Part shown: piece after piece, positions 8,036 to 15,910 of the stretch
Numbering within the stretch: the first letter of the stretch is position 1
How the letters are laid out: each line of letters begins with the position of its first letter
NCBI RefSeq assembly: GCF_017743995.1
Contig: NZ_JAGHRB010000023.1
Location: 1 to 47,716, forward strand
DNA: 47,716 bases
Reading direction: 5' to 3'
Source: Ruegeria sp. R13_0
GTDB taxonomy: Bacteria; Pseudomonadota; Alphaproteobacteria; Rhodobacterales; Rhodobacteraceae
Program-made: the position numbers and the translations under genes
The notes under the pieces: model-generated
Told to the model about the DNA's origin: nothing
What the model saw: the letters and a program-made list of their open reading frames with translations, nothing else
The model's database searches: none

Positions 8036-9077
8036 GATTTGCGGCGATGGGCGCACCGATGATCACCAGCACGATCCTTGTCAGATGATGGGTGATCACA
8101 AAGCCCAAATCCGCGCCCGAGACGATGGCCAGCACAGTCATCTCTGCCTGCCCACCGGGCGCGAAGGCCAGAAACGCCTCGACAGGTTGGCCCAGTCCCA
8201 AGGTGGTGACAACGGCGGTGAAAGCGGCTGCCAGGACGGCAAGGACAATGACATAGGCGAAGCCCGCTGCCACTACCCGGCGTAGTTCGACCCATGTGAC
8301 ACCTACGAATTTCACACCAATTCCGCAGCCAATGAAAAACTGCGCTGCAAGTATGGCCTCGCGAGGCGGTCGGGTATGAATGAAGTCGCCCAGTGACAAG
8401 GCGGCCGTAAGGATCATTGGCCCCAGGATTGACGCCCCGAACAGGCCGATCCGCTCCCCGCCTTTCCAGCCGATAATGGCAGCCAGAACCATCAGCGCCA
8501 ATTCATGTATTGGCAGGTTGTGCGCGGGCTCGCCAATCGGATTGGTGAGTTGGGCATCATAGAACACGGTGAGGAACAAGGGGGCCAACGTCACGATGAT
8601 CAGCACGCGCGTACCGTGGATCAAGGACAAGGTACGCGGATTGGCCCCCGCCTCAGTGCCAAAGATGATCATGTCTTGCAAACCGCCCGGCATGGCTGCG
8701 TAGAAAGCCGTTGTGGAGTCAAAGCCCCAGAATTTGCGAAAGAATGGCACACCTACCAGCGCGATTAGCAGGATGAAGAACGGGATCAGCGCAATTGACG
8801 CGGCCATTTTTGGCAATTCAGCAAACAGAGCCGGCGTAATCGATGCCCCTACCGCCACGCCCAGTATAGTGCGGGCGGCAACCGAGACCTGTCCAAAGCC
8901 TTCCATCGGTGCGTGCGCAAGAGCTGCAATCAAACATGCGCTCATTGGCCCGAACAGAAAAGGTAGCGGCAGGTTTAGCGCCCCAAATACCCCAGTGCCC
9001 AACACCGCCAGGCCGAGCGTGACGGCCCGTTTCGTCAGAAGAGAGGGGGTATCGGTTTGGCTGTGCAAGGTAAGCAT
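8004..9077 (-). CDS. AbrB-family (AbrB duplication) integral membrane protein
   Basis: This is a polytopic inner-membrane protein of the family often annotated as ammonia monooxygenase/AbrB, with about ten hydrophobic helices. It shows the internal duplication typical of the family: two halves with similar Pro-Gly motifs, AAMPGGLQDMI in the first and AFAPGGQAEMT in the second. Length is 357 aa. Members are often found beside TTT transporters and organic-acid genes and are suspected to be transporters or regulators, but I know of no established substrate. It is divergent from gntR and convergent with the dehydrogenase gene. The intergenic region with gntR holds a tandem TGTATACA-type box. Confidence 0.75.
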   Translation of the reverse strand: MLTLHSQTDTPSLLTKRAVTLGLAVLGTGVFGALNLPLPFLFGPMSACLIAALAHAPMEGFGQVSVAARTILGVAVGASITPALFAELPKMAASIALIPFFILLIALVGVPFFRKFWGFDSTTAFYAAMPGGLQDMIIFGTEAGANPRTLSLIHGTRVLIIVTLAPLFLTVFYDAQLTNPIGEPAHNLPIHELALMVLAAIIGWKGGERIGLFGASILGPMILTAALSLGDFIHTRPPREAILAAQFFIGCGIGVKFVGVTWVELRRVVAAGFAYVIVLAVLAAAFTAVVTTLGLGQPVEAFLAFAPGGQAEMTVLAIVSGADLGFVITHHLTRIVLVIIGAPIAANLILRWSKPRG

Positions 9078-9097
9078 TCCAGCTTCGTTGACTTATA

Positions 9098-9117
9098 ATG
9101 TATCCATATGTATACAA
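9098..9117. promoter_or_regulatory. Tandem TGTATACA-type operator between abrB and gntR
   Basis: Two adjacent 10-bp elements, ATGTATCCAT and ATGTATACAA, repeat the arrangement at 6788-6807. The site is 21 bases from the abrB start and 30 from the chosen gntR start, suited to controlling both divergent genes. One half-site carries a substitution that breaks its palindrome. The location next to gntR suggests autoregulation. Confidence 0.6.
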
Positions 9118-9146
9118 CTGGACGCAAGATGACAAGAGAGCCTGCG

Positions 9147-9827
9147 ATGACCCTTCAGGACGCCCCGTTACAACCTGGCCCACAAGGCAATTCTGCGTAT
9201 CAGCGCCTGCTGGACGAGATTCGCGAGGGCACTCTTCTGCCCGGCGACCGGCTGCGTGAGATTGAGCTCTCGGAACGGTTGGGCGTCAGCCGTACCCCGG
9301 TACGCGAGGCGATAAGGCAGTTGGAGGCCGACGGGCTGGTCACGCATGTGCCACGGCAAGGTGCCACCGTGCGCAGTCTGGATTACGCTGAGGTCATGGA
9401 ACTCTATGAGATGCGCGCGGTGCTTGAAGGGACAGCGGCCCGTCTGGCAGCCCGCGCGGCATCGGATGTCGAACTGGATGAGCTTGAGGTTCTGAACGAC
9501 CGGTTGGCCGAGGCGGGTACTGGTCCCGATGCGGCCAAAATCAACAGGGTCTTTCACGCGACGTTGCTGGATGCGGCCAAGAACCGGTTTCTGGCAAAAT
9601 CCATGCTCTCCTTGCAAAAGGCGCTGTTGATCCTGGGTCCCTCGCAATTGCTGGATAGCGACCGCGCCGAGGCCGCAGTGGCCGAGCATCGGCGCATCAT
9701 GGCGGCTTTGAAGGCCCGCGATGGTGCGGCGGCCGAGACAGAGATGCGCGCGCATATTCAGGCTGCGCAGCGGATGCGCATCCGCGCGTTGCAGGACCGC
9801 GACCGCTCAATCGACGAAAGCCGGTAG
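9147..9827 (+). CDS. GntR-family (FadR/FCD subfamily) transcriptional regulator
   Basis: This is a cytoplasmic DNA-binding regulator. Residues about 15-80 form the GntR winged helix with the usual signature LSERLGVSRTPVREAIRQLE. The C-terminal two-thirds is an all-helical FCD ligand domain with spaced histidines (FHATLL, AEHRRIM, MRAHIQ) that bind a metal and a small organic acid in the family. I prefer ATG 9147, which follows AGAGAG, over upstream in-frame starts at 9108 and 9129; the 9108 start would lie inside the operator. Length is 226 aa. It starts the unit that continues into tcuA after 11 bases and probably represses the cassette until its ligand is present. Confidence 0.85.
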   Translation: MTLQDAPLQPGPQGNSAYQRLLDEIREGTLLPGDRLREIELSERLGVSRTPVREAIRQLEADGLVTHVPRQGATVRSLDYAEVMELYEMRAVLEGTAARLAARAASDVELDELEVLNDRLAEAGTGPDAAKINRVFHATLLDAAKNRFLAKSMLSLQKALLILGPSQLLDSDRAEAAVAEHRRIMAALKARDGAAAETEMRAHIQAAQRMRIRALQDRDRSIDESR

Positions 9828-9838
9828 GCAGACAGGAT

Positions 9839-11233
9839 ATGGCCACCCCAAAGGAAGCTTACGATATCGCTGTGATCGGTGGCGGCAATGCGGCTCTCTG
9901 CGCTGCGATGACTGCCGCTGAGGCCGGCGCGCGCGTTTTGATCCTTGAAACGGCGCCAAAACCTTATCGCGGCGGAAACTCCCGCCACACCCGCAACTTC
10001 CGCTGCATGCATTCGGGCCCGTTGGGCCCGCTCGTCGAGGCGTATGGCGAAGATGAATACCTCTCGGATCTGCTGAAAGTCACCGGCGGTAAAACCGATG
10101 AACACCTGGCCCGCCTCGCGATCCGCACGTCGGAAGAATGCCTACCGTGGATGCAAGAGCATGGGGTCCGGTTTCAGCCCTCGCTTTCCGGCACATTGTC
10201 ATTGGCACGGACCAATGCGTTTTTCATGGGGGGCGGCAAATCTCTGGTGAATGCCTATTACCGGACGGCGGCGGTGTTGGGTGTAGATGTGCTGTATGAG
10301 GCCGCTGTGACGCATCTGGAACTGAACAGGGACCAGATCGAGTGGGTCGATTACACCTATGAAGGCCAGTCTCATCGCATCGCGCCCAAGGCGGTCATCG
10401 TTGCCTCCGGCGGGTTTCAGGCTGACACAGATTGGCTCACCCGCGCCTGGGGTGAACCTGCCAAGAACTTCCTGATCCGGGGAACGCCGTACAACCGAGG
10501 CGTGGTCCTGTCTGATCTGCTGGACCAAGGCGTAGAAAGCGTCGGTGACCCGACCCAATGTCATGCCGTGGCTATCGACGGTCGCGCGCCGAAATTCGAC
10601 GGCGGCATCGTCACCCGTCTGGACTGCGTTCCGTTTTCCATCGTCGTGAACAAACATGCCGAGCGGTTCTATGACGAGGGCGAAGACGTCTGGCCCAAAC
10701 GCTACGCGATCTGGGGCCGTTTGGTGGCGGCGCAGCCGGATCAGGTGGGATATGCCATCATCGACGCCAAGTCGCTGAATCTGTTCATGCCGTCCGTGTT
10801 CCCTCCGCTAAAGGCGGACACGTTGGACGAATTGGCCGGGATGATGGACCTGCCCGCGGAGAAACTGAAAGCAACCGTCAGTGCATTCAACGCCGCCTGC
10901 AGTGATACCAGCGGGTTTCATCCGACCGAACTGGACGGGGTGGCAACCTCGGGCCTGATCCCGCCCAAGACCAACTGGGCGCGCCCAATTACCGAACCGC
11001 CGTTTTATGGCTACTCGCTGCGAACCGGTGTGACCTTTACCTATCTTGGGTTGAAGGTTGACGAGACGGCCCAGTGCTCGACGCCCAGCGGTAAGATCAA
11101 AAACCTTTGGGCGGCTGGGGAAACGATGGCCGGGTCGATCCTTGGGCAAGGCTATCTGGCGGGCTTTGGCATGACCATCGGAACTGTTTTTGGACGCATT
11201 GCAGGACGAGAGGCCGCCGTTTATGCAAACTGA
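9839..11233 (+). CDS. tcuA: TcuA-type FAD-dependent tricarballylate dehydrogenase
   Basis: This flavoprotein is predicted to oxidise tricarballylate to cis-aconitate, the reaction known for Salmonella TcuA. It belongs to the fumarate-reductase/succinate-dehydrogenase flavoprotein superfamily. The FAD-binding dinucleotide motif is AVIGGGNAALCAAMTAAEAG at residues 11-30. The motif RGGNSRHTRNFR and the C-terminal GETMAGSILGQGYLAGFGMT loop are characteristic of the TcuA group. Length is 464 aa. It overlaps tcuB by 11 bases, so the flavoprotein and its electron acceptor are coupled. No TcuC-type major facilitator is nearby; the TTT system probably replaces it. A related substrate cannot be excluded. 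Confidence 0.87.
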   Translation: MATPKEAYDIAVIGGGNAALCAAMTAAEAGARVLILETAPKPYRGGNSRHTRNFRCMHSGPLGPLVEAYGEDEYLSDLLKVTGGKTDEHLARLAIRTSEECLPWMQEHGVRFQPSLSGTLSLARTNAFFMGGGKSLVNAYYRTAAVLGVDVLYEAAVTHLELNRDQIEWVDYTYEGQSHRIAPKAVIVASGGFQADTDWLTRAWGEPAKNFLIRGTPYNRGVVLSDLLDQGVESVGDPTQCHAVAIDGRAPKFDGGIVTRLDCVPFSIVVNKHAERFYDEGEDVWPKRYAIWGRLVAAQPDQVGYAIIDAKSLNLFMPSVFPPLKADTLDELAGMMDLPAEKLKATVSAFNAACSDTSGFHPTELDGVATSGLIPPKTNWARPITEPPFYGYSLRTGVTFTYLGLKVDETAQCSTPSGKIKNLWAAGETMAGSILGQGYLAGFGMTIGTVFGRIAGREAAVYAN

Positions 11234-12302
11234 TCTTATTCAGGAAGCCCGCCGTCAGGCCGAGATCTGTAACGCCTGCCGCTATTGCGAGGGCTTTTGT
11301 TCGGTCTTCCCGTCGCTTCATGCGGAACGGGCGTTCTCGGATGGGGACATCACGCAATTGGCCAATCTATGCCACAACTGCCGGGGGTGCTACTACGCCT
11401 GTCAGTACACAGCCCCGCACGCGTTCGACCTGAACCTGCCCAAGGCGCTGGCCGAAGTGCGGCGCGATAGTTGGGAGAGCTTGGCATGGCCGCAGCCGCT
11501 GGCCCGCCGGTTCCACACCCACGGCGGAGCCATCGCCCTGGCGCTTGTGATCGGATTTGCCCTGTTGTTCTGGGCGATCCGCGCTATCGGCTCCAGCGGA
11601 GGCGAAGGGTTTTATGCCGTCCTGTCGCATAACGCGATGGTCGCGATCTTTGCGCCTGCATTCCTGCTGCCTCTGTTCAGCATAGCCTTCAGCCTGAGGT
11701 GCTACTGGGCCGAGGTGGACGGCAATCCCATCCAGATGTCTGATCTGATGGCTGCGCTCAAACGCGCGGGCAAGATGCAGGATTTGGCCGCAGGCCATGG
11801 CGAAGGCTGTAACTTCGAGGACGAAGACCGGTTCAGTCAGGGCCGACGCCACATCCACCACGCCATCATGTATGGTTTCCTGCTGTGCTTTGCGTCGACC
11901 TCGGTCGCGACGATCATGCACTATGTCTTCGGAATGCACGCGCCTTACGGGCTTTGGTCGCTGCCGAAACTGTTTGGGATTTCCGGGGGGCTGCTGCTGA
12001 CGGTGGGATGTGGTGCGATGGCGCTGATCAAGCAAAAGTCAGACCGAGACCTCGGCGATCCGTCGGCCTGGGGTGGGGATATCGGCTTCATCCTGTTGCT
12101 CGGGTTTGTGGGGCTCAGCGGGCTGGTTCTCTATGCCCTCGGTTCAACGCCTCTGATGCCCGCACTGCTGGCCATCCACCTCGGATCGGTCCTGACCTTC
12201 TTCCTGCTGACGCCCTACACAAAAATGGCACACGGGTTTTACCGATTGGCGGCACTGGTCCGGGACGCGCAACGAAAAAGAGATGTGTCCATGGTCCGTT
12301 AA
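11223..12302 (+). CDS. tcuB: TcuB-type Fe-S/heme electron-transfer protein
   Basis: This membrane protein accepts electrons from TcuA and passes them to the quinone pool, keeping the flavin oxidised. The N-terminus carries two cysteine clusters, Cys16-19-22-26 (CNACRYCEGFC) and Cys50-53-56-60 (CHNCRGCYYAC), typical of two Fe-S clusters. The remainder has about six membrane helices with histidines suited to heme binding, as described for TcuB. I chose ATG 11223 (MQTDLIQEAR), which follows GAGAGG inside the tcuA end; an upstream in-frame start at 11190 lies deeper inside tcuA. Length is 359 aa. Confidence 0.87.
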   Translation: MQTDLIQEARRQAEICNACRYCEGFCSVFPSLHAERAFSDGDITQLANLCHNCRGCYYACQYTAPHAFDLNLPKALAEVRRDSWESLAWPQPLARRFHTHGGAIALALVIGFALLFWAIRAIGSSGGEGFYAVLSHNAMVAIFAPAFLLPLFSIAFSLRCYWAEVDGNPIQMSDLMAALKRAGKMQDLAAGHGEGCNFEDEDRFSQGRRHIHHAIMYGFLLCFASTSVATIMHYVFGMHAPYGLWSLPKLFGISGGLLLTVGCGAMALIKQKSDRDLGDPSAWGGDIGFILLLGFVGLSGLVLYALGSTPLMPALLAIHLGSVLTFFLLTPYTKMAHGFYRLAALVRDAQRKRDVSMVR

Positions 12303-12436
12303 CAGCCCGTCGCGTCTGAGTGAGCAGAAAGAACATGCAATAGGATCAAATATGATTGTGAAGAACTCTGCGTTGCAGCACTTCGAGTGGCGGTCAACGT
12401 CCGGAATGGGCCGCCACTGAAGGCGACCCAAACACG

Positions 12437-13069
12437 CTAGATTTCAATGGCTTCGGCGATAGCGAGAGCGTCTTCAAGTTCGACGCCCAGATATCTAACT
12501 GTGCTGTCCATTTTCGTATGTCCAAGAAGCAACTGGACGGCGCGCAGGTAGCCAGTCTTCTTGTAGATCTGGGTTACCTTTGTTCGCCGCATGGAGTGCG
12601 TACCATATGCGCTTGCCTCGAGACCAATTGACGTCACCCAATCCCGAACGATCCTAGCATACTGTCGATTGGAGATATGCAGGCGCTCATGGAAACGGCC
12701 GGGCCAAAGGTATTCCGAGCCGACCATGAGTTCGTCTTCCATCCACTTTGCGACAGAGGCGCGTGTGCCTTCGGATATCTCAAATCGCACGGGTTTCTGC
12801 GTTTTGCTTTGCAGGACCGAGGCACGTTCTTTGATCTGACCTGATGCCATGACATCAACGACTTTCATCTTCACCAGGTCACAGCCGCGAAGCTTGCTGT
12901 CGATCGCCATGTTGAAGAGTGCGAGGTCGCGATGGTTCCCTGCCAGTTCCAGTCTGACGCGGATTGCCCAGACATGCTTTGGCTTCAGCGGTCGTTTTTG
13001 TCCAACGATGCGGCCCTTGTTCCAGGCCGGCCGAAGCGCACGAATGGCAGGTAAGTTTGGTGTTTCCAT
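12437..13069 (-). CDS. Short tyrosine recombinase/integrase
   Basis: This is a site-specific recombinase of the phage-integrase class. The catalytic residues are all present: Arg61 (SKLRGCDL), a lysine near residues 89-92, His148 and Arg151 (THSMRRT), His174 (LLGHTK) and the nucleophile Tyr183 (VRYLG). At 210 aa it lacks most of the N-terminal core-binding domain of longer integrases. The start at 13069 follows GGAGGATCAGTC; a longer frame from 13129 is less likely. It stands between the tricarboxylate cassette and the metal island, so it may have mobilised the island, but I could not identify attachment repeats. It is convergent with tcuB. Confidence 0.85.
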   Translation of the reverse strand: METPNLPAIRALRPAWNKGRIVGQKRPLKPKHVWAIRVRLELAGNHRDLALFNMAIDSKLRGCDLVKMKVVDVMASGQIKERASVLQSKTQKPVRFEISEGTRASVAKWMEDELMVGSEYLWPGRFHERLHISNRQYARIVRDWVTSIGLEASAYGTHSMRRTKVTQIYKKTGYLRAVQLLLGHTKMDSTVRYLGVELEDALAIAEAIEI

Positions 13070-13250
13070 GACTGATCCTCCGATCCGCCATGCCCTCCCA
13101 AAACGACAACCCGACGTTGACCTGAGCATCCTATCACAACATACCGCGCCGCATCTGATGGCGGAAACGAGCCCAAAACCACCGATGCTGCACGATGCAT
13201 CAATGTCGGCTTTCGTTGTATTGTATTGGGGCCTAGGCTAAGTTCCGGGC

Positions 13251-13619
13251 GTGAAGCTTGCTCGAACCATAACTACAATGCTGCTTGTTGTTCTGTTGGT
13301 CCTGATGACAGGGCTCGGTGACCGTGCGCATGCCGTGCTGGAGAACTGCAATTGTGGGCATTGCGATCACCACCTGCATACGTCTGTAGTAAAACACCAC
13401 GCTGACCATGCTTCAGTCGCGCCAAGCGAAGGCTCCCAGCATGATCCAGGAAGTGCAACGAACGGAGGATGCAATCCGTTCCTTTGCAATGCTGCTGCGC
13501 TCACGGCGCAGGATTCTCAAACGACACCGAACCGATCCGTGCTTGTGACGGCATGGCAGGCAACAAGCCTCTCGACGCTCAAGGAACCGGACAACCCGGA
13601 CAGGCCACCTAACACCTGA
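13251..13619 (+). CDS. Small exported Cys/His-rich protein
   Basis: This 122-aa protein is of unknown function. It begins with a strong signal peptide (positive start, long leucine/valine core, cleavage probably after HAHA-like residues near 28). The mature part has a dense potential metal site, NCNCGHCDHHLH, and further histidines (KHHADHA), then two more cysteines. The start codon is GTG. It is the first gene after the integrase and precedes a cytochrome/CopCD operon in the same direction, so a periplasmic metal-binding or metal-sensing role is likely by context. I cannot place it firmly in a named family. Confidence 0.6.
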   Translation: MKLARTITTMLLVVLLVLMTGLGDRAHAVLENCNCGHCDHHLHTSVVKHHADHASVAPSEGSQHDPGSATNGGCNPFLCNAAALTAQDSQTTPNRSVLVTAWQATSLSTLKEPDNPDRPPNT

Positions 13620-13665
13620 AACAGATTTCCGACGCTGTTCACCGAGAGTGAGCACGTTCCGGTGA

Positions 13666-13684
13666 GCTGCAAACTATTTGCAGC
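13666..13684. promoter_or_regulatory. Perfect palindrome upstream of the cytochrome-copCD operon
   Basis: The sequence GCTGCAAA-CTA-TTTGCAGC forms perfect 8-base arms around a 3-base centre, 32 bases before the first cytochrome start. It is not followed by a T-run, so an operator is more likely than a terminator. No dedicated regulator gene lies in the island, so the binding protein would be encoded elsewhere. Confidence 0.45.
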
Positions 13685-13716
13685 CCCACTCTGTTAGATA
13701 AGGTTAGGACCAGTAC

Positions 13717-14148
13717 ATGAAACGAAAATATCTCCTGATCGGCGCGTGCGCCGTGGTAGCCGTCGCTGCCTATGTCACTCAGCGTCCAGCCCCAGTTGGG
13801 GAGGCTGAGCAGTCGGCACCTATCGAGGGCAATGCTATGGTGGCAATTCAGATGCCGCCTATCGAAGAGAATGCGGCCCTTGGGCAACGTATATTCGAAA
13901 CCGCGTGCGCCGCCTGCCACGGAAGCAACGCGGTCGGAGTTGAAGGCGCAGGACCCCCTCTGATCCATGTTATCTACGAACCCAGCCATCATGCAGACGA
14001 GTCCTTTCAACGCGCGGTCGCGATGGGCGTCAGAAGCCACCACTGGCAGTTTGGCGACATGCCTCCGGTTGAAGGCTTGACCCGTGGCGACGTGGCTATG
14101 GTCATAGACTATATCCGCGAAGTCCAACGCGCCAATGGAATAAACTGA
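13717..14148 (+). CDS. Membrane-anchored or exported c-type cytochrome
   Basis: This small class I cytochrome c has one heme-binding motif, CAACH (Cys64, Cys67, His68), and a probable axial Met115 in FGDMPPV. The N-terminus has a hydrophobic segment (residues 5-20) without a clear cleavage site, so it may stay anchored, facing the periplasm. It carries an unusual run of histidines between the heme motif and the axial Met (HHADES, RSHHW). Length is 143 aa. It starts the cytochrome-copC-copD-cytochrome unit, with an 11-base gap to copC. An electron-transfer partner for a periplasmic metal redox reaction is a fair inference. Confidence 0.8.
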   Translation: MKRKYLLIGACAVVAVAAYVTQRPAPVGEAEQSAPIEGNAMVAIQMPPIEENAALGQRIFETACAACHGSNAVGVEGAGPPLIHVIYEPSHHADESFQRAVAMGVRSHHWQFGDMPPVEGLTRGDVAMVIDYIREVQRANGIN

Positions 14149-14159
14149 GGAAACTCGCA

Positions 14160-14501
14160 ATGAATAAACTCATCACAATTGCATTGATTTCCATGCTTGC
14201 CACAAACGCTTTTGCCCATTCGAGCGTGGACGCCACCACACCCGAAAACGGCGCGACAGTTGCCGAAGTACCCTCTGAGATCAGCTTTAGTTTCACGGAT
14301 GATATTCGACTGACCAAAGTCAACATGATCCATCAGGAGGCGCATACCGTCACGCTCGACCTAGGAGATCAGACAAGTTTTGGCCGCGCGTTCGCGCTCC
14401 CGCTTCAAAGCATGGGTGAAGGCATCTACCGCATCGAATGGCGTGGCTTGGGTGCGGACGGGCACGCCATGCAGGGCGAATTCACATTCACAGTGGACTG
14501 A
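14160..14501 (+). CDS. copC: CopC-type periplasmic copper-binding protein
   Basis: This is a periplasmic beta-barrel copper carrier. The signal peptide ends AFA, leaving His20 as residue 1 of the mature protein, which in CopC proteins is the N-terminal Cu(II) ligand. The other Cu(II) ligands are visible as Asp100 and His102 (GADGHAMQG). The motif TPENGATVAEVPSEISFSF is typical of the family. There is no Met-rich loop, so a single Cu(II) site is expected rather than the two-site form. Length is 113 aa. The copD start lies two bases after its stop, so the two are coupled. Confidence 0.88.
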   Translation: MNKLITIALISMLATNAFAHSSVDATTPENGATVAEVPSEISFSFTDDIRLTKVNMIHQEAHTVTLDLGDQTSFGRAFALPLQSMGEGIYRIEWRGLGADGHAMQGEFTFTVD

Positions 14502-14503
14502 CC

Positions 14504-15370
14504 ATGCCTGATATCTGGGGAATAGGTGCGATTTTGTCCAAGCTGATGCTGTATGTCGGCATTGGCGGTGCGACTGGTCTTTTGATCATTCGGGCCGCTT
14601 TTGCTGATTTGGTATCGCCTCTCAGCGATAAGATGCGTGTTCAGATTGCTCTGTTGGCGGGGCTTGCGCTTGCGGGCTCTGTCCTTGGTTTCATGCTGCG
14701 CGGTGCCGCCCTGACGGGCGGAGCCGATGGCATGACCGATCCGGAGATGCTCGGACTGCTGTGGCAGACCCCGGTTGGCGACGTTCTGGTCTATCGGGTT
14801 GTCGGGACGGTTTTTATGATCGTCGGGGTATTCATACCCCTAATCGGGCAATGGATCTCGCTTGCCGGTGGAATGATCGCCCTGTGGTCATTCGCCCAGA
14901 TCGGGCATGTCCCGGAGTTGGAGATAACCGGCGTCCGTGTGCTATTGCTCCTGCACCTTCTTGGAGTCGCATTTTGGGTCGGCATACTTGGACCGTTGCG
15001 CGCCCTGTCCCAACGGCCAGAATGTCTGAGTAACGCGGCCATGTTGGGGCATCGGTTTGGGCAGGCGGCTGCGGTTATTGTCCCTGCGTTGATTTTGGCG
15101 GGACTGCTGATGGCTTGGATGATGCTTGGCGAAATGTGGGCGTTAATGACAACAGGCTACGGGCAAACCCTGCTAATCAAACTCGCGCTCGTGGGCGCGG
15201 TCCTGATGTTGGCCGCCGCAAACAAACTGCGCTTCGTTCCAGCCATGCAATCTGGGGACCATAAAGCCGCCCGCGACTTGGTACGATCCATTGAAATTGA
15301 AGCCGTAATCATTGTGGTGGTCCTTGCAACAACCGCGACGCTCACCAGCGTTTTGACCCTTCCGAATTGA
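14504..15370 (+). CDS. copD: CopD-type copper import membrane protein
   Basis: This is an inner-membrane protein with about eight hydrophobic helices and the C-terminal CopD domain, containing the conserved HLLGVAFWVGILGPL segment and a later KLALVGAVLMLAAANKLR segment. In known systems CopD works with CopC to move copper across the inner membrane. I chose ATG 14504 (MPDIWGIG), directly after copC; an upstream in-frame start at 14438 lies inside copC and adds charged residues. Length is 288 aa. The next cytochrome gene follows after 8 bases. Confidence 0.87.
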   Translation: MPDIWGIGAILSKLMLYVGIGGATGLLIIRAAFADLVSPLSDKMRVQIALLAGLALAGSVLGFMLRGAALTGGADGMTDPEMLGLLWQTPVGDVLVYRVVGTVFMIVGVFIPLIGQWISLAGGMIALWSFAQIGHVPELEITGVRVLLLLHLLGVAFWVGILGPLRALSQRPECLSNAAMLGHRFGQAAAVIVPALILAGLLMAWMMLGEMWALMTTGYGQTLLIKLALVGAVLMLAAANKLRFVPAMQSGDHKAARDLVRSIEIEAVIIVVVLATTATLTSVLTLPN

Positions 15371-15378
15371 GGTATCAC

Positions 15379-15816
15379 ATGATCAAGCGGGACATTTTGA
15401 TCGTCACATTTTTCAGCTTCGCAACAGGAGCAAGTGCTGGTCACGAAATGGACGACCGGGATTTGACCATTGGGCAGACCCTTTACGCCGAACAATGCGC
15501 GTCCTGTCATGGCGTCAATCTCGAAGGACAGCCAGATTGGCGGACCCCAGATGACAAAGGTATACTTCCTGCGCCGCCTCATGACGAGACCGGGCATACG
15601 TGGCACCACGACAATCAGCTTCTGTTCGAATACACCCGGCTGGGAGGCGAGGCGGCATTGGCCGCGCGCGGCGTCGACGGCTTCGCGAGTGGCATGCCTG
15701 GCTTTGGGGATACCCTCACCGACGACGATATCTGGGACATTCTCGCCTACATAAGGTCCACTTGGCCTGAACGTGTTCAGGAAATTCAAGCGGGTCGCAA
15801 CCCACCGCATGACTAA
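15379..15816 (+). CDS. Exported c-type cytochrome
   Basis: This is a second small cytochrome c, with a signal peptide ending ASAG near residue 20, one heme motif CASCH (Cys40, Cys43, His44) and a probable axial Met106 in SGMPGFGD. The C-terminal helix DDIWDILAYIRSTWPERVQ is typical of class I cytochromes. Length is 145 aa from the ATG at 15379, which is preceded by GAGG; a TTG four codons upstream overlaps the copD stop and is less likely. It closes the cytochrome-copC-copD-cytochrome unit. Proteins of this kind are often found beside copper-handling genes. Confidence 0.82.
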   Translation: MIKRDILIVTFFSFATGASAGHEMDDRDLTIGQTLYAEQCASCHGVNLEGQPDWRTPDDKGILPAPPHDETGHTWHHDNQLLFEYTRLGGEAALAARGVDGFASGMPGFGDTLTDDDIWDILAYIRSTWPERVQEIQAGRNPPHD

Positions 15817-15910
15817 GGAAGGCAACCTTCGCCAAGTGGCGGTCAGGACGTAGCGCCCATGTCGGGTTTTCGTGAAAAAGCCTTGCGCGTACGTCTTTGA
15901 GTGAAGCTCG

